From a virus: a stretch of 26,583 nucleotides of DNA. Shown one piece after another: positions 15,773-23,108 of the stretch. The notes beneath the pieces were generated by a model. That model had not been told where the DNA came from, did no database searches, and saw nothing but the letters and a program-made list of their open reading frames with translations. How positions within the stretch are numbered: position 1 is the stretch's first letter; each line of letters begins with the position of its first letter. The stretch covers positions 1 through 26,583 of the IMG/VR virus record IMGVR_UViG_3300037225_001064. The stretch is one strand, 5' to 3'. A program made the position numbers and the translations under genes.

Positions 15773-17221
15773 TTAATTCCTCCGTATCCTGCGTGTCCAG
15801 CATGAAGTGGCTTCAAATGCCGGAGTGAGAGCTGTATAGCTTTTCACCAGGAAATGAATGTAATCTTCAATGGGAGCAAGTCTCATTGTGGTAACCAATC
15901 CATTAAACTGATCACCGCTCTGATTCGTATAAGGGAGTTTTCCAAGACCCTGGATAGGATCCAAATCCCAAAGATAGACAGCTTCATCAGCTGTCTTGGC
16001 TGCGATTGTTCCCGCCAAAGGAACATCATTCTGCATAGCTGATGGAACAGAAGAATCTGCGGCAACAGTATCAAGAATGATGTCATATCCAGTTAGGCCA
16101 TTAAAAATGGTATCACTGGCCGTTCCTTCGGAATCATAAGTAAACGCTGAAACAATTCTGATCAGCTTTTCAGCTCCCGTTGCAGAAGCATAATAAATCC
16201 TGTATTGAATAGCGGGATCCAAACCAGAATGTCTTGCTGACAATGTCAACTTGATCGATTGCACTGAAGTTCCACCGCTCAACGTAACATTGGTTTCTGC
16301 GCTGGGAAGCTGTTCACCGGAAAGAGTGACAGGGGAAACTACAAAGAAATAATTTCCATTCGACAGGGCTCCAGTAGCGGAAGAAGCCGCAGAAGCCGTT
16401 GCCGTGGGAATCATTGCTTCAACCGGTGAAGTTGAACTTGTTTCAATGATAGGAATATCACGATACGCATTCTGCCTCCAGCCACCGCCGATATCAACTT
16501 TCGTTATACCTGCTCCAGAAAGACCCTGGACCAAGCGAACGTTTGTCAATAAGCGGGAACAAAGGGAAAGCATTTCCGGACTCATTCCAAAAACTCTGCG
16601 ATGCCGAGCTCCACCTTTCCTGTTGGATTTATCAATCATATCATCCAAGAAAGACAAACTGGCTGGTTTCTGTCCACCAAAATCAATTCTATTCGTTGAA
16701 ATACTTTTTTCTATTCCATCGAATTCAAGATTCGGTGTTTGGTTTGAAGCCGCGGATGAATACGATGTCGCGTCTTTGTTTCCCCAAATCATGTAGAAAA
16801 TCAGATCAAGAACATGGGCCTCGAGCTGATTGTTCATTTCATAAGTAGGGGTATCAATGAAAGAACGGGAAGCGTCAATCAGGAAGTTGGAAATTTTTCC
16901 CTTTCTCTTAATGATCTTCAAATCCACGCTGGTTCTCTGCGTGAGAGAATTTGTGGATTTACTTTCTGACAATTCACCAGTCGCGGCTCCAGGAGCTGGA
17001 CGAGTGAAATATCTGTCAAATTCATGTGTCTTTCCTGAAATTGGTTTCGGAGTGACCAAAGCCATTTCTGGAGCGAGCCTGATAACCGCATTGGTTATTT
17101 GCTCTTCAAGGTTTTGCGGTATGAGTGCCCCACCCACGTTCACAGCGGATGTCATCGCTCTTTCGATAATCGAACGATTGTCGCTCGAAAATCTGTTAAA
17201 ATTAGCTACAACTGGAAGCAT
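15773..17221 (-). CDS. Major capsid protein (HK97 fold) with Ig/Fn3-like insertion
   Basis: The 482-aa protein shows HK97-fold features: an N-terminal segment SAVNVGGALIPQNLEEQI (25-42), a typical N-arm to E-loop transition, E-loop-like residues 60-110 (EFDRYFTRPAPGAATGELSE), a spine-helix region (about 125-147), and a P-domain strand at 205-235. Residues about 272-380 form an inserted beta domain, opening with ALSNGNYFFVVSPVTLSGEQ and including YRIYYASATGAEKLI. This fits an Fn3/Ig-like fold that could project from the capsid. The HK97 fold resumes at about 400, ending EDYIHFLVKSYTALTPAFEA. A strong SD (AGGAG) precedes the ATG. The order protease-scaffold-capsid supports this call. Mature N-terminus processing by the protease is expected but its site is not obvious. 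Confidence 0.88.
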   Translation of the reverse strand: MLPVVANFNRFSSDNRSIIERAMTSAVNVGGALIPQNLEEQITNAVIRLAPEMALVTPKPISGKTHEFDRYFTRPAPGAATGELSESKSTNSLTQRTSVDLKIIKRKGKISNFLIDASRSFIDTPTYEMNNQLEAHVLDLIFYMIWGNKDATSYSSAASNQTPNLEFDGIEKSISTNRIDFGGQKPASLSFLDDMIDKSNRKGGARHRRVFGMSPEMLSLCSRLLTNVRLVQGLSGAGITKVDIGGGWRQNAYRDIPIIETSSTSPVEAMIPTATASAASSATGALSNGNYFFVVSPVTLSGEQLPSAETNVTLSGGTSVQSIKLTLSARHSGLDPAIQYRIYYASATGAEKLIRIVSAFTYDSEGTASDTIFNGLTGYDIILDTVAADSSVPSAMQNDVPLAGTIAAKTADEAVYLWDLDPIQGLGKLPYTNQSGDQFNGLVTTMRLAPIEDYIHFLVKSYTALTPAFEATSCWTRRIRRN

Positions 17222-17240
17222 TTTTTTCTCCTAATAATTA

Positions 17241-17263
17241 AACGGACAGTCACAATATCCGTT
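17241..17263 (-). other. Hairpin 2 in the capsid-gene leader
   Basis: Stem AACGGA/TCCGTT (6 bp) with an 11-base loop, one base downstream of hairpin 1 and about 20 bases before the capsid ATG and its SD (AGGAG). Followed by TTAATTATTAGG, which is not a proper U-tract. Paired hairpins before a highly expressed capsid gene suggest a role in mRNA processing or stability. Confidence 0.35.
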
Positions 17264-17264
17264 A

Positions 17265-17282
17265 CCTGATTTATCCATCAGG
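17265..17282 (-). other. Hairpin 1 in the capsid-gene leader
   Basis: Perfect 6-bp stem CCTGAT/ATCAGG with a 6-base loop, lying just after the scaffold stop. No U-run follows, so it is not a typical terminator. It may influence stability or processing of the capsid message. Confidence 0.35.
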
Positions 17283-17297
17283 TTTGGAAGTTTTATT

Positions 17298-18071
17298 TTA
17301 TCTGACTTTTTCTTTTCCGTTTGGATCAAACATTTCAGGACGAAGATTGAACATTCCGCCCTCTAATGCTGCCGAGATGCTTTTTCGAGCGAGTTCAGCA
17401 TTGTTTCCAATTTCAGGAACTGAATTATCAGATTTTTTCCCTTCAATTGATTTTGCTATTGACTGCAAAAATTCAATTGTTGCCTTGTTGTCATTGGAAA
17501 CTATGGGCCCTTTGTTTTCAGGGAGACTTTTTTTTGCGATCTCCATCTGTGATGTGATTCCAGAAGCATCAAAAAGATTTTTCAGAGCAGTCTGAATTTC
17601 TCCCTGGTCCTGGATGATTCCTTTCATGATCTTCAGCATTTCTGTCTGATTTTTCATGACAGGAGTAAGATCCACGGATTTCTGTGCGCGGTTTTTCTGG
17701 ATTGTCTTGATCATGTCAATGGCTTTCTTGACTTCATCCACATTGGCAGTGTCAACTTCTGAAAGCGCATCATAGATCCTGTCTTCAGCTTTGTCATTGG
17801 CAGTCGCGACATCTGATGGAGTATTGACGTTGTCTTTCTGAACTTCATCAGGATTCTTTTCTTCTTTCTTTTTCTCATCTTCTTTCGCTTTCTGTGTTCT
17901 CATGGCAATCTGATCAGGCGTTTCGATCGGAGGCTGACCCATCTGACTTTCATCCGCCTTTACTGTGGCAGCGGCACCATCAGCGGTTTCAAGTTCAGTG
18001 AGAAGGCTCTTGATGTTTGCGAGAATTGTTTTCTGCTCTTGAGCGAGAGCTTTCATTGCGACATTATACAT
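17298..18071 (-). CDS. Head scaffolding protein
   Basis: I place the start at the ATG at 18071 (257 aa) because GGAGG lies five bases before it. A longer frame from 18113 has no such site. The product is highly charged and helical, with a disordered Lys/Glu/Pro stretch in the middle (KEDEKKKEEKNPDEVQKDN) and helices with Gln/Ile heptads. There are no enzymatic motifs. Its place between protease and capsid is the classic position of the scaffold, and its low-complexity helical composition fits. Residues near its end (ARKSISAALEGGMFNLRPEMF) could be the capsid-binding segment. The assignment is by synteny and composition, as scaffolds share little sequence. Confidence 0.75.
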   Translation of the reverse strand: MYNVAMKALAQEQKTILANIKSLLTELETADGAAATVKADESQMGQPPIETPDQIAMRTQKAKEDEKKKEEKNPDEVQKDNVNTPSDVATANDKAEDRIYDALSEVDTANVDEVKKAIDMIKTIQKNRAQKSVDLTPVMKNQTEMLKIMKGIIQDQGEIQTALKNLFDASGITSQMEIAKKSLPENKGPIVSNDNKATIEFLQSIAKSIEGKKSDNSVPEIGNNAELARKSISAALEGGMFNLRPEMFDPNGKEKVR

Positions 18072-19044
18072 TGTATCCTCCTGGGATAGTTTTTGACAAC
18101 TTCTCCATCTCACAGACCAGTGCCTTCAGTACATCTACGCGAGATGATCTGTTTGACTCTGGCCCATAAGGTCCAATAACCGTCCCGCTTGCTTCAGCGT
18201 GGAAGCGCGGTTCCGATTTAAGGATGAGAGGGATAATCGTCTGTTTATAAACGTCAAAAATGACTTCAAGTTCTTTATCTTTCATCTGCGTTGAACTTTT
18301 CATTACTGTTTCAATTGCAGATTCAAGAGCATCACCAAGTTCCCATTTTCTGCGGAAATATTCATTCTCGATATTGCTATTTTCAAGAGTTTTTGAGAAC
18401 AAATCTTTAGCCACTTTAATAATTGATTCGGTTCTCATGGGTGTAATTTCGCCAAGAGCTTTATATACTGCATTGGCTATTGAATCTTTATATGCCGGGC
18501 GCGGAACCAGAACAACTCCATCAAGATAGATATCATCTATGACTCGATTGATAAGATTTCCATGTTCATCTTTTCTTGCCTGAATAATCTTTCCTTCTGG
18601 AATAAAACCTTCAATTGAAAATCCTTTTTGTCTTGGATTTTTATAAGGAGGCAAGCCATTCATCTGATTCCATTCTTTTTTTGCTATTTGTTTTGATGCA
18701 TCATCAACATCATCAAAATCGTCATACAGACGATATTCAGTATTCCAATCCCCATCAGGAAGTATTTCAGCTTTAGTAAGTATTCCTATATCCTGAGTGG
18801 ATCTGATTCCATGGATATCTGGATATAAAAGAAGATCTCCACTGTTTGCTTGGGCCATAAAAGATTTTATACAATTAGGCGTCATTCTTTCACCGACTAA
18901 ATCCAACTTTGATCCCGAAGCGATTCCAGCTACATAGCGCCTTTTATTTCCAGAAGTATCTGACTTTTCAACGGCATAATTTCCGTCATAAACTTTATTT
19001 GGAGAAAAACCAAACTTAATTGATAACCGTTTTTCTTCGGACAT
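18064..19044 (-). CDS. Prohead maturation protease
   Basis: The 326-aa protein has the pattern of phage prohead serine proteases (HK97 S78/XkdF-like). A first strand KRRYVAGIASGSKLDLVGE (34-52) is followed by MTPNCIKSFM (54-63), LLYPDIHG with candidate catalytic His78, DIGILTKAEI (85-94), then KGFSIEGF (140-147) with candidate nucleophile Ser143, and DDIYLDGVVLVPRPAY (170-185). The last 130 residues are helical and may act as an assembly or scaffold-like extension. The protease cleaves scaffold and capsid N-termini during head maturation. An SD (TGGAG) lies 9 bases upstream of the ATG. Its stop overlaps the scaffold gene by 8 bases. Family assignment is strong. The exact clan is less so. Confidence 0.82.
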   Translation of the reverse strand: MSEEKRLSIKFGFSPNKVYDGNYAVEKSDTSGNKRRYVAGIASGSKLDLVGERMTPNCIKSFMAQANSGDLLLYPDIHGIRSTQDIGILTKAEILPDGDWNTEYRLYDDFDDVDDASKQIAKKEWNQMNGLPPYKNPRQKGFSIEGFIPEGKIIQARKDEHGNLINRVIDDIYLDGVVLVPRPAYKDSIANAVYKALGEITPMRTESIIKVAKDLFSKTLENSNIENEYFRRKWELGDALESAIETVMKSSTQMKDKELEVIFDVYKQTIIPLILKSEPRFHAEASGTVIGPYGPESNRSSRVDVLKALVCEMEKLSKTIPGGYNV

Positions 19045-19060
19045 TAAAAATGCTCCATTT

Positions 19061-19090
19061 TATAGCAATATAGTGATTTAATATGCTATA
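19061..19090. promoter_or_regulatory. Inverted repeat overlapping the promoter (possible operator)
   Basis: Arms TATAGCA and TGCTATA (7 bp each, 19084-19090 and 19061-19067) flank a 16-base centre. The repeat covers the promoter spacer, the -10 box and the likely start of transcription, which is where a repressor or late activator would bind. AT-rich sequence makes short inverted repeats fairly common, so this is tentative. Confidence 0.35.
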
Positions 19091-19096
19091 TGTCAA
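19067..19096 (-). promoter_or_regulatory. Sigma70-type promoter before the prohead protease
   Basis: On the minus strand TTGACA (19096-19091, six of six) and TATATT (19072-19067, five of six) are 18 bases apart. They lie in the 69-base gap between the MuF stop and the protease ATG, one of few real gaps in this gene array. The leader would be about 20 bases and holds the protease SD (TGGAG). It would drive protease, scaffold, capsid and three small genes down to the terminator near 14361. Confidence 0.6.
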
Positions 19097-19113
19097 TAGA
19101 TTCAAGATTTTTT

Positions 19114-19920
19114 TCATATCGAATATACTATATCACAATGGCAGGAAATAAGTTGAGAAGCCGGAGCATTAGGGTCATGCGGTGCCATCATTGGAGTAGT
19201 TCCAATTTGAAAGTTATTTCCACCTATTGAAACTATCAAAGGAACGTCAAAAACACTATCCATCGGCAAAGACTTTTCATTCATTGCCTTATGTCCAAGT
19301 CTAATATTTTTAATGTTCTTTGATAAATGAGGATTATGAATCCATGTTTTTTTAGGTATTATGCCGGGATTTTCAGCTCTAATTTGATCAGCAACATTCC
19401 TTTTTATATTTGCAATTGTTGTTCTAAGTTCAGTTACAGCTATTGCGTGTATATTTGAAGGCATACCAAAATCAGGATCTTTTCTGGTAAAACTACGCAT
19501 TGTATCCCTGACATCATCCTCAAATTCACGTTCCAGTTTTCCGTTTATTCTTTTTTTAAGATAAGTCTCTTCTTTATGGCGCCCTAAAAATGTATTTGCT
19601 TTTTCTCTTAATCTGTCCGTTAATGCCATTCTTAAATTATTAGATATCCCTTCTGTTTGTCCCCTGGACCTGGACCTAATATCTTCACTGGAAGGAACTA
19701 CATGTTCATATTCAGGAACTATATATTTTCTTTTTGTTTCAGAAAGAGTCTTGTTCCAATTCCTTATGCTTCTTTGAGCTATCTTAGGAGCCACATCTTC
19801 AATGTTTACATGAAATATTTCAGTAAGAATATTTCTGTATTCCTTTTTTTTTATCATTTCTTGAAACATCTCGTCCACATGATATTTTTTTCGAAGATAA
19901 TCAAGACTTTCTTTGGACAT
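19114..19920 (-). CDS. Mu gpF-like (MuF/SPP1 gp7) minor head protein
   Basis: The 268-aa protein ends with the MuF C-terminal signature: TELRTTIANIKRN (163-175) as the 'R/T-E-T' helix, a tryptophan strand KTWIHNPH (191-198), RLGHKAMN with His210, then APHDPNAPASQLISCHC (246-262). The PHDPNAP and C-H-C ends are hallmarks. The N-terminal half is helical and charged. MuF proteins sit inside or at the portal vertex of the procapsid, help assembly, and in some phages are ejected with DNA or carry toxin domains. No toxin domain is fused here. A good SD (AAGGA) precedes the ATG inside the end of the decarboxylase gene. It marks the start of the usual head order (MuF, protease, scaffold, capsid), although the portal that normally precedes it is not seen here. 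Confidence 0.85.
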   Translation of the reverse strand: MSKESLDYLRKKYHVDEMFQEMIKKKEYRNILTEIFHVNIEDVAPKIAQRSIRNWNKTLSETKRKYIVPEYEHVVPSSEDIRSRSRGQTEGISNNLRMALTDRLREKANTFLGRHKEETYLKKRINGKLEREFEDDVRDTMRSFTRKDPDFGMPSNIHAIAVTELRTTIANIKRNVADQIRAENPGIIPKKTWIHNPHLSKNIKNIRLGHKAMNEKSLPMDSVFDVPLIVSIGGNNFQIGTTPMMAPHDPNAPASQLISCHCDIVYSI

Positions 19921-20725
19921 CTTTTTCCTTTTTTATAAATCCATGCAATTCATTAAACGCCTTTAATAACAATTCTTGTTTGTTTTTCTCAACAGGAATT
20001 TCAACATGAGGAATTTTTGGTTTTATTTTTACAAGTTCATCTATTCCTCCGGTAACATGATAATAATTAGGAACAAGTAATTCATAATCAAACGGTGACG
20101 GCAAAGGCAGAACAAGACATATTTGACTTCCCCAACGAATTGTGGCAAGTCTTGAATTCTGAAGCATTGGTGTTCCTGATGGTTTAAAATGAGAAACAAC
20201 ATCTATTTCTTTATCCGCTATTGTAACTAAGTGATATTTATACCCATATTTATTTACAATAACAGTTTCAAGATATCTTTCATTAGAAAATGAATATTCC
20301 ATGTCATTAAAATCAATTATTCCTTTTAATATATCATTTTCTTCTGAAATCATCGGCCTGTTAGAAGTCTCAATCTTTTCAAGTTTTTTATATGTTACAT
20401 TGCCTCCCAAGGGTACTCGCGATACATGTACATCAAACTTTGAAAGAAATATTCCTATTACAAGAGCTCTTTGATTATATTCAGGATTTTGAAGCAAAGA
20501 TCTTAACGTGAAATTTTTCCCTTTGACTTCAATAATTTCTTCTTCCGGACCGACTTCTTTCTGGTATAATATTGTTCCATCACATGGGGAAAACAATACA
20601 GAGCTATCAATAAACTGACAACGAAGAGGATCCCGATGGAATGTATGTCCATAAAATTCCTCTGTGGGTATTTTTTTTAGTTCTTTAACTTCTGTATCAA
20701 TCCAATCCTTAAGTAAAATAGCCAT
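19901..20725 (-). CDS. psd: Phosphatidylserine decarboxylase-like pyruvoyl enzyme (short form)
   Basis: The 274-aa product carries the full motif series of short-form (PSD-A) phosphatidylserine decarboxylases: FHRDPLR (29-35), FSPCDGTIL (45-53, Asp49), KGKNFTL (68-74), FLSKFDVHVSRVPLGG (93-108, His100), SNERYLETVI (147-156) and, near the end, LATIRWGSQICLVLPLP (193-209). In this family the proenzyme cuts itself at Gly-Ser (here Gly199-Ser200), turning Ser into the pyruvoyl cofactor that decarboxylates phosphatidylserine to phosphatidylethanolamine. About 65 residues follow the core (helical, Lys/Glu-rich), more than the family normally has. There is no membrane segment. The SD is weak and the start overlaps the endonuclease stop. 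Its end overlaps the MuF gene by 20 bases. It is unusual among head genes. Lipid or non-lipid substrate cannot be decided. Confidence 0.85.
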   Translation of the reverse strand: MAILLKDWIDTEVKELKKIPTEEFYGHTFHRDPLRCQFIDSSVLFSPCDGTILYQKEVGPEEEIIEVKGKNFTLRSLLQNPEYNQRALVIGIFLSKFDVHVSRVPLGGNVTYKKLEKIETSNRPMISEENDILKGIIDFNDMEYSFSNERYLETVIVNKYGYKYHLVTIADKEIDVVSHFKPSGTPMLQNSRLATIRWGSQICLVLPLPSPFDYELLVPNYYHVTGGIDELVKIKPKIPHVEIPVEKNKQELLLKAFNELHGFIKKEKDVQRKS

Positions 20726-21399
20726 TAGGACACCCGCTTATTTTGCCATCTTATAATATTGGCCTGAGATATTTTTTTATTGTGTTCTTCTGTATGTAAT
20801 CGCCCCAATTTTGCCAGTCTCATTTTAATTTTCGATTCATCTTTATGATGTTTGCCATACATGGGATGATTCAATCCGGAATTGAATCCCCTCATTCCCT
20901 TGTTCCAAGGAACATGATTCAAAAGAGCTATTGAATTTGCTTTTCCTATTTTTTGTTTTGTTTGTTCGGACATAGTATAATGAGTGCCTAATTTAGCAAG
21001 TCTTAATTTCTCTATATGTTCTTTTGAAAATTTCATGCCCATTCTTGCTTGTGATTTCTTTAATCTTGTTTCATATGAATCGTGACGTCCTTTAGTTGAT
21101 GGAGGATTATCCCCTCCTTCGGACATGTTATATCCAGTTGGGAATCGAGTATCCAATAATTTTATAAAATCCCGTTCGAACTGTAAAAGCAAATCATTGT
21201 TGTTTGATTCTATCAAAATAGACCATTCAAAACCATCTAATCCATATTTTCTGATAGAATTAACAAAATAAGTATTTCTGTGTAATCGTTTGCTCGCATC
21301 ATATAAGTGTCCATTTTTACGTTTTTCTAATGAAGTAATGGTTTTACCGATATAGCACTTGCCATTAATTTTATTTTTCGCCTGATGGACGCATCCCAT
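20725..21399 (-). CDS. GIY-YIG homing endonuclease with NUMOD3 repeats
   Basis: The 224-aa protein has an N-terminal GIY-YIG nuclease domain (1-95) followed by DNA-binding NUMOD3-type repeats: MKFSKEHIEKLRLAKLG, TMSEQTKQKIGKAN, MYGKHHKDESKIKMRLAKLG and HTEEHNKKISQAN. Visible key residues are Tyr16 in YIG, Arg27, His31, His40, Glu75 and Asn91, close to the spacing in I-TevI. The first motif, normally GIY, reads GCVH, so the first conserved tyrosine is His5. These are selfish genes that cut and copy themselves into related genomes. This one is free-standing: the genes on both sides look complete. Its stop overlaps the next ATG (TAATG), so the downstream decarboxylase is probably translated by coupling. 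It has its own SD (AGAGGT). Confidence 0.88.
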   Translation of the reverse strand: MGCVHQAKNKINGKCYIGKTITSLEKRKNGHLYDASKRLHRNTYFVNSIRKYGLDGFEWSILIESNNNDLLLQFERDFIKLLDTRFPTGYNMSEGGDNPPSTKGRHDSYETRLKKSQARMGMKFSKEHIEKLRLAKLGTHYTMSEQTKQKIGKANSIALLNHVPWNKGMRGFNSGLNHPMYGKHHKDESKIKMRLAKLGRLHTEEHNKKISQANIIRWQNKRVS

Positions 21400-21429
21400 T
21401 TTGTTACCTCTACAGACAAAATACTGCTT

Positions 21430-22839
21430 TTATCCTGCAAAGTCATGCCAATTCAAATGCATAACAAGACAAGATAACGAACTCCCAGAAACTCTGGAAG
21501 TTTCGCTCAAGTTCACGATGACAGGATCAAGATCAAGTTCAATTATTGTTCTTTCAAACCAATCAACCCGAGCTCTTTCATCAGCATAACTTTCATCAGT
21601 CTTTTGCATTCCTGTAATGTCACTTGCGTTCAAAATCATTTTTCCCGCTCTGACGCAGTTCGTGCTCCCTCCATATCCGAACAATTTGTTCACTGGAATT
21701 ATATTCGTGACTGCCTCTATTGCTTTCAGATCTTCTGGTGATATGATTTCTGTCATAACGAGACAGTTCTCTTTGTTCACTGGAAACAGAATGCAATCGA
21801 AGTGGTATTGCCTTTCGTCCGTCATTTTTACCTTGACAATTTGGATAGGGAATGTTTTTTCCATCCATTCGTATGCCTCCTTCTGCGACCTTATTCCATA
21901 ACCACCTATAAATTTATTTCCACCGATATATTTTAAATCAGCTTCACCTTCCCAGAAAAATGGAACTTGTATATCATTCCATTGATTCATTCCAAAAAAC
22001 TCACGTCCTACCTGTTCTTCACCAAGCCTGGGATCACTTCTAAAATTTGAAAGCAGTATTGTATCTCTTTGAATATGTTGAGGAAGAAATAATCCTAAAT
22101 TTGCCACATAAATTTCATCCTGAAGACCATCTTGAGAAGGCAATAAATAAACCCATCCAGCTTCATCAAGAATCCTCTTTAGGTCACCCCATTGAGTGTA
22201 TGCCTTTTCATAATTTATAGGTTCCTTTGCTTTAGGATTTTCCATCCACACATTGTTGGCTTTTTCATTATCAACATTAAATGGTGGACACATAAGAAAT
22301 GCAGGTATTTTTAATTCAGAAAAATGACTTGCTGATGGTTCAGTCTTTGCCTCTTTTATAGGCATCATTTCACGGACTTTTTTAATTTTAATTAAATTGT
22401 TTTCTATTGCCTTTAAAATAACAACAGAAGATTTTGAAGTATATCCAGCATCATGAGTCGCCGACCAGGCTATTTTAGAACACTTTTCTTTATCTCCCCC
22501 ATCGCGTCTGCATTTTGCATATACATTAGCAAGAATTTTTTTCCCGCTTTCAGGAAGATCTCCAGGTTCCGGGCTTTCATATCCACCAACTGTCATTGAT
22601 TTTGCCACTTGTTCAAGTTCAGGATAATATGTTTTTTCCATTTCTGCCATTTCTTCTTTTGCTATCATGTCTTTTATTATTTTAATTGATTTTTGAATCC
22701 CTGATTTTCTTTGATATGAACTAAACATGCCATAACATTGACCTGCTGCTTGTTCTTGTGTTTTTCCTTCTTTCATTAGTTCAGGAATACAGCGCGCAAC
22801 ATATTCTTGTTGTGTTTCTCCATCTTTTACTTTTGGCAT
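21430..22839 (-). CDS. Guanidino-modifying enzyme (amidinotransferase/DDAH superfamily) fused to phage-head-type N-terminal motifs
   Basis: I start this 469-aa protein at the ATG at 22839, because AGAGG lies nine bases before it. A GTG at 22869 would add ten residues. N-terminal motif one (YVARCIPELMKEGKTQEQA, about residues 13-31, then QCYGMF) is the Cys-containing helix seen in phage head and portal-region proteins. Motif two (about 98-133, ANVYAKCRRDGGDKEKCSKI then AWSATHDAGY) is ChaB-like. Residues about 180-465 match the amidinotransferase/dimethylargininase superfamily in order: LMCPPFN, DEIYVANLG (Asp241), the EGEAD motif (Glu297), GYGIRS, YHFDC (His346), and SGSSLSCLVM (Cys457). The Glu/His/Cys catalytic set is complete, so it is probably active on a guanidino group (arginine or a methylated/modified arginine, hydrolysis or amidino transfer). 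The substrate is unknown. The fusion to head-type motifs suggests contact with the virion or its assembly. Confidence 0.82.
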   Translation of the reverse strand: MPKVKDGETQQEYVARCIPELMKEGKTQEQAAGQCYGMFSSYQRKSGIQKSIKIIKDMIAKEEMAEMEKTYYPELEQVAKSMTVGGYESPEPGDLPESGKKILANVYAKCRRDGGDKEKCSKIAWSATHDAGYTSKSSVVILKAIENNLIKIKKVREMMPIKEAKTEPSASHFSELKIPAFLMCPPFNVDNEKANNVWMENPKAKEPINYEKAYTQWGDLKRILDEAGWVYLLPSQDGLQDEIYVANLGLFLPQHIQRDTILLSNFRSDPRLGEEQVGREFFGMNQWNDIQVPFFWEGEADLKYIGGNKFIGGYGIRSQKEAYEWMEKTFPIQIVKVKMTDERQYHFDCILFPVNKENCLVMTEIISPEDLKAIEAVTNIIPVNKLFGYGGSTNCVRAGKMILNASDITGMQKTDESYADERARVDWFERTIIELDLDPVIVNLSETSRVSGSSLSCLVMHLNWHDFAG

Positions 22840-23108
22840 GGTTCTATACCTCTTAATCTGTTTGAGCACTCAACTTTCAAAATCATTAATGTTTTTAACA
22901 GCGCTTTCTTGCTGATATTCCTTAATTTGTTTTCATATTCTCTATCGATTACTGCAGGACTTTTGTTTATTTGTCCTGCAGTATTGACAATGTTTTTAAT
23001 CAGTTCCTTTTTACCCATGTATTTATATTCATCAAGCATGTCGCCAAAGGTTCTGATTTTCCAACCTTTGAATATTTTATTTAACCAGATTCCTAACTTT
23101 GAAATCAT
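22827..23108 (-). CDS. Hypothetical basic protein, 93 aa
   Basis: This small Lys-rich protein has no membrane segment. It has an amphipathic N-terminus (LGIWLNKIFKGWKIRTFGDML), then mostly helical sequence. It starts in an ATGA overlap with the hydrolase before it, and its 3' end overlaps the start of the large fused enzyme after it by 13 bases. I recognise no family. Position and coupling suggest it is translated together with the lysis-like cluster. Confidence 0.6.
   Translation of the reverse strand: MISKLGIWLNKIFKGWKIRTFGDMLDEYKYMGKKELIKNIVNTAGQINKSPAVIDREYENKLRNISKKALLKTLMILKVECSNRLRGIEPCQK

Noticed and set aside
18072-18113. Longer N-terminus of the scaffold from 18113
   Set aside because: The ATG at 18071 has a GGAGG at five bases. 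The longer form lies wholly within the protease gene.
21620-21868. 82-aa minus-strand frame inside the guanidino enzyme gene
   Set aside because: It lies wholly in the enzyme's catalytic region, in another frame, with no SD.
22840-22869. GTG start at 22869 for the guanidino enzyme
   Set aside because: The ATG at 22839 has a better SD and a smaller overlap with the preceding gene.
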